From: Symsagittifera roscoffensis
Lineage: Eukaryota; Xenacoelomorpha; Acoela; Convolutidae
Direction: 5' to 3'
DNA length: 64,000 nt
Assembly (NCBI RefSeq): GCF_963678635.1
Contig: NC_087071.1
Span: 8,203,605 to 8,267,604 of the forward strand
Shown piece after piece: positions 35,501-44,431 of this stretch. Numbering within the stretch: the stretch's first letter is position 1; the number at the start of each line of letters is the position of its first letter. Under the pieces are notes generated by a model, which saw nothing but the letters and a program-made list of their open reading frames with translations, ran no database searches and was not told the DNA's origin. Position numbers and translations under genes: made by a program.

Positions 35501-36698
35501 TTAAACTAAGTTCTTTTTCATAAAATTTTCCGCTGATTTCTTCCTTTTCCGCATCAATGAGACTGTATGTTGGAGGGTTTACAGTAGGAATGGCAACTAT
35601 TTCAAAAACTTCGTCTGTAAAAATCTGCTTGTAACCTTTTCTAAAAGGCAAGTCAGTCTTCGCTATTCGAACATAGTCACCAACATAAAATTTTGGTTTC
35701 TGTACCAACTTCGATGAACTGTTTGCAATTAATGAAACTAAAGCAGGTACATGTTTTCTTGTGACCTTGTTTGGAGCCAATTTTGTTACTCTATTAACGC
35801 GTGAGTTAATCGTTTGAACAAAACTTTGTAATTTTTTAATATAACTGTAAGTCCATTCAAACTCCAAGTATTTGTACATGATACTTTTCAGCGATCGAAT
35901 GTTTCTTTCGGCAAACGCTGATTTTTTTTCACTGTGAGTATTGTATTTGATGGTTTCTCGTTTAGTACATAACTTTTCAAACTCTCCTTTAAACTTGGCG
36001 CCTTTGTCAACCCAAACTTTTTTTGGTTGTTTTGTTTCGATCATTTTTTTGAAAGCTTCGGTTGTTTCCTTAGCATTTTTGGTCTTCAGGGGTTCCACTC
36101 GTAAGTAGCGAGAGAGACAATCGACAGCAACTAACAAATATCGTACCACTCGGTTATATTTAGCCATTTTATCAACATAAGCCAAGTCAAGAGACCAAAT
36201 TTCGTTGATATCGTTACCAATCACTTTTAGCCGAGGATATGTTTTACGAAACAATCCATACTTTGTATGTGATGAATGAGATCTCAGAAATTTTTCAACT
36301 TTTTTTGGTGAGAGTTGACTTGCATTTGGTAAATTTTTAACGCTACCAAATGCAGCTGGACCTTTCGTGTAGAGTAATTTGAGTTTCTTTTCTTCACTGA
36401 TAGTAGGATTTCCATTCTTTTGTTGACGTCGTCGCAAACGATTCTTTACTGCTTTCATAGTTTTTATCATCGTCGTCATCGTCGTCGTTGGTGGTGGGGA
36501 AAAATTCTTTTTTCTGGGTTTTTCTTTTGTCGCAGTGCTTGGTTTTGGGTTTGAGAGTTGTCGATCGAGTCTTCGAAGAGGAGGGTTTTGATCTCTTCGA
36601 GTACTCAGTTGTCGGGTTGTCGTCGGAGACGAAGGAGGAAGAAGTTGAGAAGGGCTTACCTGCTTCGCTCTTAAGCGAGCGGACAATCTGTTTGGCAT
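35463..36698 (-). CDS. Polinton retroviral-type integrase (rve, DDE)
   Basis: A 411-codon open frame. Catalytic residues: Asp171 in SLDLAYVD, Asp231 in VWVDKGAKF, Glu264 in SAFAERNIRS. The C-terminal part (DEVFEIVAI, PPTYSLIDAE) resembles the chromodomain-like tail of this class. It would insert the element into host DNA. Residues 1 to about 73 (Ser/Pro/Arg-rich) overlap another ORF in a different frame, so translation may start at Met74 (36,479) or later; the recognisable family part begins near residue 105 (KLLYTKGPAAFGS). The stop overlaps the penton start by 38 bp. Confidence 0.9.
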   Translation of the reverse strand: MPNRLSARLRAKQVSPSQLLPPSSPTTTRQLSTRRDQNPPLRRLDRQLSNPKPSTATKEKPRKKNFSPPPTTTMTTMIKTMKAVKNRLRRRQQKNGNPTISEEKKLKLLYTKGPAAFGSVKNLPNASQLSPKKVEKFLRSHSSHTKYGLFRKTYPRLKVIGNDINEIWSLDLAYVDKMAKYNRVVRYLLVAVDCLSRYLRVEPLKTKNAKETTEAFKKMIETKQPKKVWVDKGAKFKGEFEKLCTKRETIKYNTHSEKKSAFAERNIRSLKSIMYKYLEFEWTYSYIKKLQSFVQTINSRVNRVTKLAPNKVTRKHVPALVSLIANSSSKLVQKPKFYVGDYVRIAKTDLPFRKGYKQIFTDEVFEIVAIPTVNPPTYSLIDAEKEEISGKFYEKELSLIGNKADYNKNGQ

Positions 36699-37344
36699 AA
36701 GCGTTGGACACTAAGCTAGGATCAAGATTCAGTTCTTTCAAAATTTGTGGATAAAAAACACCCTCAAGTTTTTTTGTGTTTTGCTGTGTATCGTACAAAA
36801 AAGATTCAATTTCAACGAGTGTTGGTTTTCCTTGAGTTAAAACATATCCGTCAACGTCTAAAGTCAAGGATTCAACTTTGAACAACTGCTTTAGCGCGAT
36901 GTATGCCCTTTCCAATTTATTAGCTTCCAATAGCTCTTGAATGGATTCCATAACCTTTCGAAACACTTCAGCGGTTTTTCCATTACTTTTTTCATCGTTT
37001 TTTTCTGTTCTCTTTGAGCTTGTCTGCTGCAGTGAATTGTATGATTCAAAATTTTTTTCTGCTTCATCATCACCATCATCACTGAAATTGGTAAGTGCAG
37101 ATAAATTTCTTTTTCGGTGCAGATTTGGTACTACATTATTAGGGGTTAAAGGAATAGGAGATGTTGGGTTTAATGGTGGTGGAGAGTCACGGCTGATATT
37201 TCGTTCTCGAAATCGTTGTATGTAATTGAGCTGAGATGATTTGTCGTTAATTAATGGATTATGAAGGATTTGAGATTGTGATGCTGTTTTTTCATCTGGA
37301 GCGTATGTTTTTCGAGGAATGAGGATGAATTCTTCAGCATACAT
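36394..37344 (-). CDS. Polinton conserved protein of unknown function, upstream of integrase
   Basis: An intact 316-codon ORF beginning MYAEEFILIPRKTYAPDE. The middle is helical (AEVFRKVMESIQELLEANKL), and the C-terminal third is Ser/Thr/Lys-rich with a run of seven Asp. Similar openings (acidic-hydrophobic, then LIPxxxY) are found on proteins beside Polinton integrases, but I know no function. It overlaps the integrase ORF by 305 bp in another frame, which suggests one of the two overlapping ends is not real or that they are joined by a shift or splice. Confidence 0.65.
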   Translation of the reverse strand: MYAEEFILIPRKTYAPDEKTASQSQILHNPLINDKSSQLNYIQRFRERNISRDSPPPLNPTSPIPLTPNNVVPNLHRKRNLSALTNFSDDGDDEAEKNFESYNSLQQTSSKRTEKNDEKSNGKTAEVFRKVMESIQELLEANKLERAYIALKQLFKVESLTLDVDGYVLTQGKPTLVEIESFLYDTQQNTKKLEGVFYPQILKELNLDPSLVSNAYAKQIVRSLKSEAGKPFSTSSSFVSDDNPTTEYSKRSKPSSSKTRSTTLKPKTKHCDKRKTQKKEFFPTTNDDDDDDDKNYESSKESFATTSTKEWKSYYQ

Positions 37345-37354
37345 GCCTGAGATT

Positions 37355-37651
37355 CTAGTTTTTCAGGTAAATGTAACACGATTCTCCGATTGATTTAACC
37401 AGTGAAATATTGTTTGCCAAAACTTTTCGTTTTTCTCGGATACTAAACTTAGGGTCAACAATTTTTCCAAATGGTATTTTCTTACTCTCGATGAAACTTT
37501 TGTTAGCTGGAACATGTCCCAGAAAAACATTCACAAAACAATCGCAAAGAAATCTAATAAAAATTGAATCAGCTCCTGTCAAAATTGATCTACAATGGCG
37601 ACTATTGAGCATTTGCTTCAATATACATAATTCTTTCTCTTTCATTTTCAA
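37355..37651 (-). CDS. Polinton small conserved protein
   Basis: 98 codons: LCILKQMLNSRHCRSILTGA, FIRFLCDCFVNVFLGHVP and FSIREKRKVLANN, basic and helical. Small proteins with this pattern (ends in REKRxVLxxxG) recur beside capsid and integrase genes of animal Polintons; their role is unknown. Its start overlaps the ATPase C-terminal frame by 50 bp, and it ends 10 bp before the 316-codon gene. Confidence 0.55.
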   Translation of the reverse strand: MKMKEKELCILKQMLNSRHCRSILTGADSIFIRFLCDCFVNVFLGHVPANKSFIESKKIPFGKIVDPKFSIREKRKVLANNISLVKSIGESCYIYLKN

Positions 37652-38293
37652 GAGATGTGATAACTGCTTTTGAGGATGGTAAATAGAAAATGGTTGGTGA
37701 TGGTGGAATTATGTTTGACGAATAGCGAAGACATTCTGAAGTTTTGGGATCCAAGTCTATCAACAGATGACCGAAATCTTCTTTCGTTGCCAATTGCTAC
37801 GCATGACGGAGGAATTTTGCATTATTCAACTGTCTGCCTAAATAATCAAATGTTGAATGTCTCGAGGTGATTTGAACAAAATTAAGTTAGTTGTATTCAA
37901 ATCTATTGTACGTGATTGCTTACTTTGCTGAAATAAATTGTGCTTGACATAAATAACATGAACATTTTTATGTCGGCCTGCTGTAGCTAATTTAACAAAA
38001 TCTTTTTCGTTCAAAAATTCTTCACAGGTATCATCAAAGACAATCATACAATCCCGAAAGTTATTAACAATTTCAAAGCTGGACAATTTTATAAATTCAA
38101 TATCAAATTTGTTGTGAGAAACAAAGGAACGGTATTTGGGTTGATCGTGAAGATAAAAATAAAATATCGTGTTATATGATGGATAGAATGTACCTTTGAG
38201 AAACATTTGAAAAATTAAATCAGTTTTGCCAGATCCCGAGGGACCTGAAACGGACATAAACAGGCGATCTTTTGTTGAAATGATCTTATTCAT
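37602..38293 (-). pseudogene. Polinton packaging ATPase (A32/FtsK-HerA type), broken near the C-terminus
   Basis: The likely start is the Met at 38,293, three bases after the upstream gene's stop; the open frame runs up to 38,353. Walker A is GPSGSGKT and Walker B is CMIVFDDT. The first frame ends at 37,838. The family's C-terminal block (FGHLLIDLDPKTSECLRY) continues in another frame at 37,793-37,602, and an in-frame TAG stands just before it near 37,798. So one frameshift and one stop separate the parts. In the family this motor pumps the genome into the capsid. Confidence 0.85.
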
Positions 38294-38295
38294 TA

Positions 38296-38622
38296 TTATA
38301 ACTTGGGATTGGGTAACATGTAACCAACTGTACTGGATAGTATTGAAAGCCAAATGGCAGTCTCGTCACAACTAAGATTGTAAAAAGACAATTTTGAAAT
38401 AGATAACGAGAGCAAAATGAAAATGAAACAGACTTGTGTGAAAAAAACAACTTCTGCAGACGGAAGAGAAGCAGAATTACAAATTTTCCAAGATGTGTTT
38501 TCGTGAGATAAAGACTTTTCGGCAACACCAATGTCAACAAAGTCGCAAACATTGGTCTCGACAGGCGCGGTTTCTTCAATTTCCATGTTTACAGAAAGAC
38601 TTTTTTGGCTTATTTGTATCAA
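38296..38622 (-). CDS. Polinton small membrane protein
   Basis: 108 codons, or 96 if the Met at 38,586 is used, which would nearly remove the overlap with the next gene. An acidic N-terminus is followed by a hydrophobic helix (VCFIFILLSLSISKL) and a second one, IWLSILSSTVGYMLPNP. The closing W-x2-LL/IL-x3-GY-x-LP-x-P pattern recurs in small Polinton proteins. A role in virion membrane or capsid assembly is only a guess. Confidence 0.6.
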   Translation of the reverse strand: MIQISQKSLSVNMEIEETAPVETNVCDFVDIGVAEKSLSHENTSWKICNSASLPSAEVVFFTQVCFIFILLSLSISKLSFYNLSCDETAIWLSILSSTVGYMLPNPKL

Positions 38623-38833
38623 GGTTGATGGTTACAACTGCATACCAATCACCTTTTTTTTTCTCTGATCTATTGCCGTTTGGTTTGTATTTTATTATAT
38701 ATCTTGCTATGTTTTTGTCTGTCAGAAGTATCCGAACTAATTTTTTTACGTTTCCGGTTTTGATTTTGTCTAATAACTCTTTTGGTAAATTCTCACCTGT
38801 TAAACTCACATTTTGTGTGTTTTCTTTTGGCAA
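38576..38833 (-). CDS. Small Polinton ORF, unknown
   Basis: 85 codons: MPKENTQNVSLTGENLPKEL, then LVRILLTDKNIARYIIKY and DWYAVVTINLDTNKPKK. Lysine-rich and plausible as a real small gene because it fits the packed order and direction. No family recognised. Confidence 0.45.
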   Translation of the reverse strand: MPKENTQNVSLTGENLPKELLDKIKTGNVKKLVRILLTDKNIARYIIKYKPNGNRSEKKKGDWYAVVTINLDTNKPKKSFCKHGN

Positions 38834-39140
38834 AAATATTTTTTTTGAAATTTTGAATTTTCAAACACGACATGTTAGCAACTAGTAATCACACAAGATC
38901 AAAAGAAAATGAAGAGAATCAATAAATATATTTATTATGATTCACAAAACTTGGCATATATATATATGTGATTCGTCATTTCGGTTCAACAGGCAAATCA
39001 ATTCCTCGTTCAATGAAAAAAAAACTCATATTTTGTGAATTTGCCATGGTTACAATTAGATTTGAATTTTACAACAAAATGAGCAGCAACTCTGATAGTG
39101 GCTTGAACTAAATGTATTTCCTCAACGTTATCAGTTTTGA
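38834..39140. other. Gap inside the leftward gene block, with TATA-like run
   Basis: No ORF. A CATATATATATATG run at about 38,957 could act as a TATA element for the leftward genes, but nothing else supports it. Confidence 0.3.
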
Positions 39141-39639
39141 CTAATTCTCTAATTCTTTCAGTTCAGCCGGAAGCTGATGGTCATGCAAATGGATTTGTCT
39201 TCTCTCTCCCGGCTGAAGATGCAGCCCTTCCAGGTTGAGATTGAACAACGGAATTGACTGGCAAAATTCCTGGAGTCTGGACATTGTACAGGTGAAAGTA
39301 GTCAAGAACTGTAAAAAATTTCCGTAAATTGTCAATTTCGATATCGTTCAGTGTAATTTGTTCGAGTTTTTGCAGGAGAGGTTTTCCTCGACAATCTAAT
39401 ATGCCTGTCCCCGTAGGAGTAACTTTAATTCTTGGTGTTAAATTGTTTTCAGGACTCTGATTAGTCATTGAAGCGTAAACCACCAAATTTGGAGATAAGG
39501 TTGTTTGCATCATTGGACAGTTCATTTTGTAACCAATCGAGAAAAAAACTTTGGATTTTCTACGGGTACAATGCTTTAATAATTGATGTGAGGGAAGTAA
39601 ATGAGAATGTCGTTTGCAAATATGTTTTTCTTGACCCAA
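39141..39639 (-). pseudogene. Polinton accessory ORF fragments (probable C-terminal part of a broken gene)
   Basis: 152-codon (39,639-39,181) and 64-codon (39,335-39,141) frames overlap. The first has EKHICKRHSHLLPSH, a Cys/His cluster that looks like the tail of the exonuclease-like gene upstream, then IKVTPTGTGILDCRGKPLLQ. The second has LFNLNLEGLHLQPGERRQIH. Probably one or two genes cut by shifts. I cannot name them. Confidence 0.4.
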
Positions 39640-40048
39640 TCACTGTTCAATCTTTGGGCAGCCAAAATCTTCCAATATTGTCACGGGTAATTTCAAGTAT
39701 TCAGCTAACAGATTTTTGTGTACCTTTTGCAAAAAATGGGAATTTGGGTTCCTCAAACGAATGCTGTCAAAAGTTTGATCCAAGTATGAGTAAGGGTATT
39801 CACCTTCGTCCCAACGGAGCCCGTGTAGAAATTTAGATACCCAATTGTAAGCTTTTTTCTCTTCTTCTGATAAATTGTTGAATTGAACTGAGAAAATGAA
39901 TTGTATCAATTGTATTAGCAGAGCAAACAGAAAGTTCCTTTATGATCAAAGGTTTCTTGCCACATTTAAATCCTTCAGTATCTAAAACAATGAGATGGTT
40001 GAAAAACAGATTTTTAGTTTTCTTTCTTTGGGTTAACATGACTTTCAC
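39640..40048 (-). pseudogene. Exonuclease-like (DEDD motif I) Polinton accessory protein, frameshifted
   Basis: Two overlapping frames. 40,048-39,833 has HLIVLDTEGFKCGKKPLIIK; the Asp-x-Glu after a hydrophobic strand is the pattern of motif I in DEDD 3'-5' exonucleases. 39,909-39,640 has WVSKFLHGLRWDEGEYPYSY and LPVTILEDFGCPKIEQ. An uncharacterised family with DxEGF, HGLxWDxGxxPY and GCPxI blocks is, to my knowledge, common in arthropod genomes. Nuclease activity is inferred from one motif only. Confidence 0.45.
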
Positions 40049-40471
40049 TCAACATTCCAACAAACGAAATAACTTTGATTTGAATGCTTTAAGAAATAAG
40101 CAAAACGCAATACCTGTCACGTGACCCAGGTAACAGTTTTTTATTGGACAAGGCAAAACATATGTGTACCCAGGACCGGTATGATTTTTTTCATGTAAAT
40201 ATCCTGCTGCGTCATGCAATATAGCATGTATTCTAAGAAATTTGAAATGTTTCAAGCGTTTGTCAAGCGACGAATTGTCTATTCCAATTAAACCACCATA
40301 TGGTCTGTTTTTCAAAACAAAATCCAAATTAATATCAGCATCCAAATACAAACAAGTGGCTAAAAAATACTGAAATCTGACTGATTTGTCTGGATATTGT
40401 GATTTTAAGTCTATAAAAATTTCATGAATGAGTTTTAAATCGAAAGTTGAAATCATGTTTACTGAACTCAA
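40049..40471 (-). CDS. Polinton accessory protein, unknown
   Basis: 140 codons, with NRPYGGLIGI, FLRIHAILHDAAGYLHE, GPGYTYVLPCP and LGHVTGIAF. It looks like a folded domain with conserved Gly/Pro/His. The C-terminal 20 or so codons (LFLKAFKSKLFRLLEC) may continue into the exonuclease-like frame downstream, which starts one base later, so both could be one gene. No function recognised. Confidence 0.5.
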   Translation of the reverse strand: MSSVNMISTFDLKLIHEIFIDLKSQYPDKSVRFQYFLATCLYLDADINLDFVLKNRPYGGLIGIDNSSLDKRLKHFKFLRIHAILHDAAGYLHEKNHTGPGYTYVLPCPIKNCYLGHVTGIAFCLFLKAFKSKLFRLLEC

Positions 40472-40503
40472 TATAATAAAAAGGGAATAATGAAAAGTAT
40501 CAA

Positions 40504-41292
40504 TTAAAACTTAACTTTCTCTTCAACAATAAAATTCACAAACAAAACATCAGTATCTACATCAAGTTTTCCATATCCACTTGTCAAAATATCCATTATT
40601 TTGCAAAAAGCGGCAGAATTGGGTCCATTAATTAAACTTTCAAATCTTTTCAAAGTTTCTGTATTCATCTCATCTGTTTGAACATGTCTGCTTTCTCTAT
40701 GTTTCTTTGAAACTGAAGTCGAAATTCTTACGGATTTGTTTGACGTCGACGATGCAGCAGGCGTAACTGTATTATCAATTCGTTTCTGTCCCCCAACAGC
40801 CGGAGATTTCTTGCAAACGTTTTGATTTGGTGAAGTTTGTTTGTTAGATGATGTAGCAGAAAGCAATAAATTGGGTAAACGTTTTTTGAATGCAGTGAAA
40901 TCTAACAAATCGAGATTGGCTGCAACAGGTTGTGCTGAATAAGTGAGAGCTAGTTTAAGCTTGTCAATTAACTCACCGTTTCCTTTGACATCTTTAGCAG
41001 GAGAAACTAAGTGTTTGAAGCAAGTGAAAATACAAGGAACACTGAAACATTTTTGGGAAGAAAAAAATTGGTTTAATTGTTCCTCTGAATCTACTTGAAT
41101 CAATATATGGTAATGAATTTTTTTTTCATTCTCGACTGAAAAAGGGCAATATTCAGATTTGAAGTGGCTTCCAAAAGCATAATTTTTAAAAGTAGATAAA
41201 TTAGGAATTTTTTCAGTGATAACAAATTTGAAATTTGGTTGAAATTTTTTGAAATAATCGGGTAACACAACTTCGAACATAGCTTCTGCCAT
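40504..41292 (-). CDS. Polinton accessory protein with an HYH (HUH-like) motif
   Basis: An intact 262-codon ORF. Residues about 1-110 form a compact domain with ENEKKIHYHILIQVDSEEQL; HYH flanked by beta-strand residues is the layout of the HUH motif in rolling-circle and parvovirus-type Rep endonucleases. A tyrosine stands later in LALTYSAQP. Residues about 145-200 are a Ser/Thr/Lys-rich linker, and the tail is helical-acidic. Only the one motif supports the reading, and no helicase domain follows. It may equally be an unrelated DNA-binding or capsid accessory protein. Confidence 0.5.
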   Translation of the reverse strand: MAEAMFEVVLPDYFKKFQPNFKFVITEKIPNLSTFKNYAFGSHFKSEYCPFSVENEKKIHYHILIQVDSEEQLNQFFSSQKCFSVPCIFTCFKHLVSPAKDVKGNGELIDKLKLALTYSAQPVAANLDLLDFTAFKKRLPNLLLSATSSNKQTSPNQNVCKKSPAVGGQKRIDNTVTPAASSTSNKSVRISTSVSKKHRESRHVQTDEMNTETLKRFESLINGPNSAAFCKIMDILTSGYGKLDVDTDVLFVNFIVEEKVKF

Positions 41293-41447
41293 TTTGTAAA
41301 GGAAAACTAATTCGAGTCGTGCTTGAAATCGTTTGTGTTTGAGGAAAGTTGAGATTTCCTGGCTCGTTTACAGTTAGATTGTGGTTTGTCTTTGTTTTCA
41401 ACAGTATCAGAAATTTCACTTGTTTGCGCTCGGATTGATTTTCCCGA

Positions 41448-41675
41448 CTATAGTAATTTTGAAAATTCTTCGCTGCTTAAGGAATTTCTTTGTACACATT
41501 CAAATTCAGCGCCTTCAGTTGCTTTTTTTTGAAACAGGAATACATAAGTTCCAGTTTGGTCATATGTTTTCAATGTAGCACGCACTAGTCTTTTACTGTT
41601 TTCCGAAATATCGAAATAGCAATCGCCAAAATCTTTATCTGCATTTGCTGTGGTGCTTGTTTTGGTTTTATTCAT
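41448..41675 (-). CDS. Small Polinton ORF, first leftward gene, weakly PC4-like
   Basis: 75 codons: KDFGDCYFDISENSKRLVRA, TLKTYDQTGTYVFLFQKK, CVQRNSLSSEEFSKLL. The strand-strand-then helix ending SLSSEEFSKL recalls the PC4/p15 ssDNA-binding fold, which ends in a similar LT-x2-QW-x2-L helix, but the match is faint. It stands first in the leftward block. Confidence 0.4.
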   Translation of the reverse strand: MNKTKTSTTANADKDFGDCYFDISENSKRLVRATLKTYDQTGTYVFLFQKKATEGAEFECVQRNSLSSEEFSKLL

Positions 41676-42161
41676 TGTAACGAGTAAATTTTCGAAGTAA
41701 CTTGATTCAAAACTGAATAGAAAGAAATGAATGGTTCCGATTGATTGTATATATCTGCAAAAGAAAGCGGCGTTGTATCTATTTTAATTTATATACACAT
41801 GTACTTTATATCGCAAAGATATTGGATTGCAATTTAGTTCAAATGGATAAGTATTTTGTGCATGTACAACTGATAAGAATTTTATTGGGTGTTAAAGGTC
41901 ACAATGTTTAAACGTTATTTTTGATACAAGCTATTTGTTTGAATGCAATTTAGATAAACATAGAATACCACGCAAGGTAACATAAATATTTTACACGCCC
42001 TCCCTTATTAAACTGATTAAAAACTACATATGAGGTCTTGAAATTTCTAATTTTAGAAGAACCAATCCCTATTATAATCTCTTGAGGCGTTTTCACAATT
42101 CATTTCAGTTTCATTTCTCTCCGCGTTACGTTTGTCATTTTCTTCCAACTTTTCTTCAAAA
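41676..42161. promoter_or_regulatory. Divergent intergenic region of the Polinton
   Basis: Separates the leftward genes from the rightward ones. TATA-like strings occur at about 41,745 (TGTATATATCTG), about 41,793 (TTTATATACACATG) and about 41,807 (TTTATATCG). Expected to hold both promoters; no sites beyond TATA-like runs can be named. Confidence 0.4.
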
Positions 42162-42798
42162 ATGCCTTGTTATATTATTGCCGGATATTCCAATCACGAA
42201 AGAACCATTTTTTATGAAACCGTTCACGGTAATTTTGTAGCAATAATTAACGAAGAAAAAAAGTTTCAATTCTGATGAGTGGACTTGTACTCGTCACGTT
42301 ATGATTCCCAAAAATTTTTTACATTTATTCAGTAAACTTTCCTTAAAAAATTCAAAGAAAGACAAAGAACTGAATATAAAGTATTTGAGTTACCTTACAA
42401 ATTCTGGTAAATATACGGATCCTGACGAGCCTCTTGCTCTTCAGGTTGATATTTCAACTTTATCAAAACCAGTAAAATTTTTTTTGTATAAATACGATTG
42501 TGATGTTACTCCGATGTGTGAAAACCAGTTAGAATACTTTGAAGAAATTGAATTTTTTGATAGTTTATGGGGAATGGAACAGATTGAATCACCATCAGTA
42601 GTTACCCCGAAAGCTGATCCTTCCCCTGTAGTGTCACCATGGCTTGACGAACCAGGTTGCTCAACTCCAAAGCGTACCCCTGTGGCTACTGTGAGCAACC
42701 ACATGGAAAACTTAACCCCTTCTCTCTGTCTAGCGCCAGAGAAAAAAAGGAAGTTAACAACACTAGAGAAAGCGCAGGAGTATTTGGACCTTATATAA
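42162..42798 (+). pseudogene. Polinton rightward gene, unknown, one frameshift
   Basis: ATG at 42,162 opens a 37-codon frame (MPCYIIAGYSNHERTIFYET...) that stops at 42,275. The frame one base over is open from 42,268 through the 165-codon ORF at 42,301-42,798. The latter has a folded first half (PVKFFLYKYDCDVTP, FEEIEFFDSLWGMEQIE) and a Ser/Pro-rich tail ending KKRKLTTLEKAQEYLDLI. Probably one gene of about 210 codons. No family recognised. Confidence 0.5.
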
Positions 42799-44431
42799 CT
42801 TTGAAACTGAGGTTGAGTTTTATTGATTTTTGTTTGTATTTATTGTGTATAATAATTTAACTTCAAAATTGAGTTTGAGTTTGTATCTTGTATTTGTTCA
42901 TTAATTATCACACGATTGGGTTCTGACTAAAAATTTGTTTCAAAAGCCTTTAAAAATTGAAGTTAAAAAATCATATTTTTTTATTAAATTAAACTATTTT
43001 TTTTCAATTAAAAAACAAAAAAAAAATCCGTAAAATTTTCAATTTTTCCACAAATAGGATTTAACATATTAACATTGAAGTTCTTATTTACATTAGTGAT
43101 CTTGAGAAAAAATTGGAAAAGCATCCAGATATATATATGCTAATTTTTAGAAAACAAGATTAAAAAAATCAATTTAGTTTTTTGAAAAAAGATAATTAAC
43201 GTCAAAAAAAAACTGTAAATAAATAATTTTGGATGAAATCTTATATTGTCATATGTTTATTCAAATAGTTATTATACAAATTAAACATAATGAAAAATAG
43301 TATAAAAGATGCTTAAAACCAACTTTTTGATAAAGATAATTATTTTTTTTTAAGGTTTTTTAGTTAAAAATTTGATTTTTTAATTACAAAAAGGAAAAAA
43401 AGCATTAATTTTTTTCTTTTTCTACAAATTGGAGTTACCATTTGATCATTGATACTGTTGTCTCCAAAAATGATCATATTGAAAAAAATACAAGTATTCA
43501 TCATCATGCTAAATATTTGAGAAAAATCATAAAAATCAAACTTTTTAATTGATGACTCATCGTTTTTTCATTTTTCCGAAAAAATGCGATTTTCAAAGAA
43601 GACGCATTTTTTTATTATGAGCAAGTCGTGCTATGATGAAAATGCATTGAGGGGCACGACTAATGAGATTGTGGGAGTAGATGTTTCTTCAATAGTCTTC
43701 GAGAAAAACGCTAATCCCCTTAATCCCCCCTAAAACAACAAACTCATTTCTCTTTACAGAAAAGTATTTTTTCGGACTTTTTTTTTCAAATCGAAGGATA
43801 ATTGAGACAAATTCATGATGACTGGACCGTGCGACGGCTCCGTGATTGACATCAATGATAACAATGCGCCTGGAAAGTTAAAAAACTGTCATTTTTCAGT
43901 TTTTGCTTTACTTATTCATCATTTCAAGTGTTTTTGATACTAATTTTGACATTTTTATAGGATATTCTGTCCCCATGACAACTATGATGTTTAGGATCTA
44001 TCATGTGTTGTGACATGCTCAACTTTTATTCGCTATTTTGAAAATTTCATCAATTTATAATTTGAATTGATAAAATATAAAATTAAAACTTTTCTCTCTT
44101 GGCTCTAAAATCATTTTGGATTAAAATTTAGCCCAAACTTGGTTGGCTTAGATTAATTTCTATCGTTTGTAATAATTATTAACGTTTCAAACAACAATGT
44201 ATCTGTTTCGTCCAATCAAATTTGAGTTTGCCAGTTATGGCGGGAAATTCAAATCTAATTCAAATTTCGGCGGGAACTTTAATTCAAATTCAAAATTACG
44301 CGCGCAAAACACAAACCGTTTTCTCTGCAATTGGTAGACGAACAGTTATGCTTCCCATTTACCGTTGTTTCTGAGTGTAATTTGAGATCACTTGATTCTT
44401 TTTCTTTCTTAAAATCAATAGCTTAACATAA
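42799..44431. other. Polinton non-coding stretch before the polymerase
   Basis: 1.6 kb, very AT-rich, with no ORF of note. A pyrimidine-rich tract ending AATCAATAG at about 44,421 resembles a splice acceptor, so a 5' exon of the polymerase gene could lie in this region, but no exon is visible. Confidence 0.35.
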
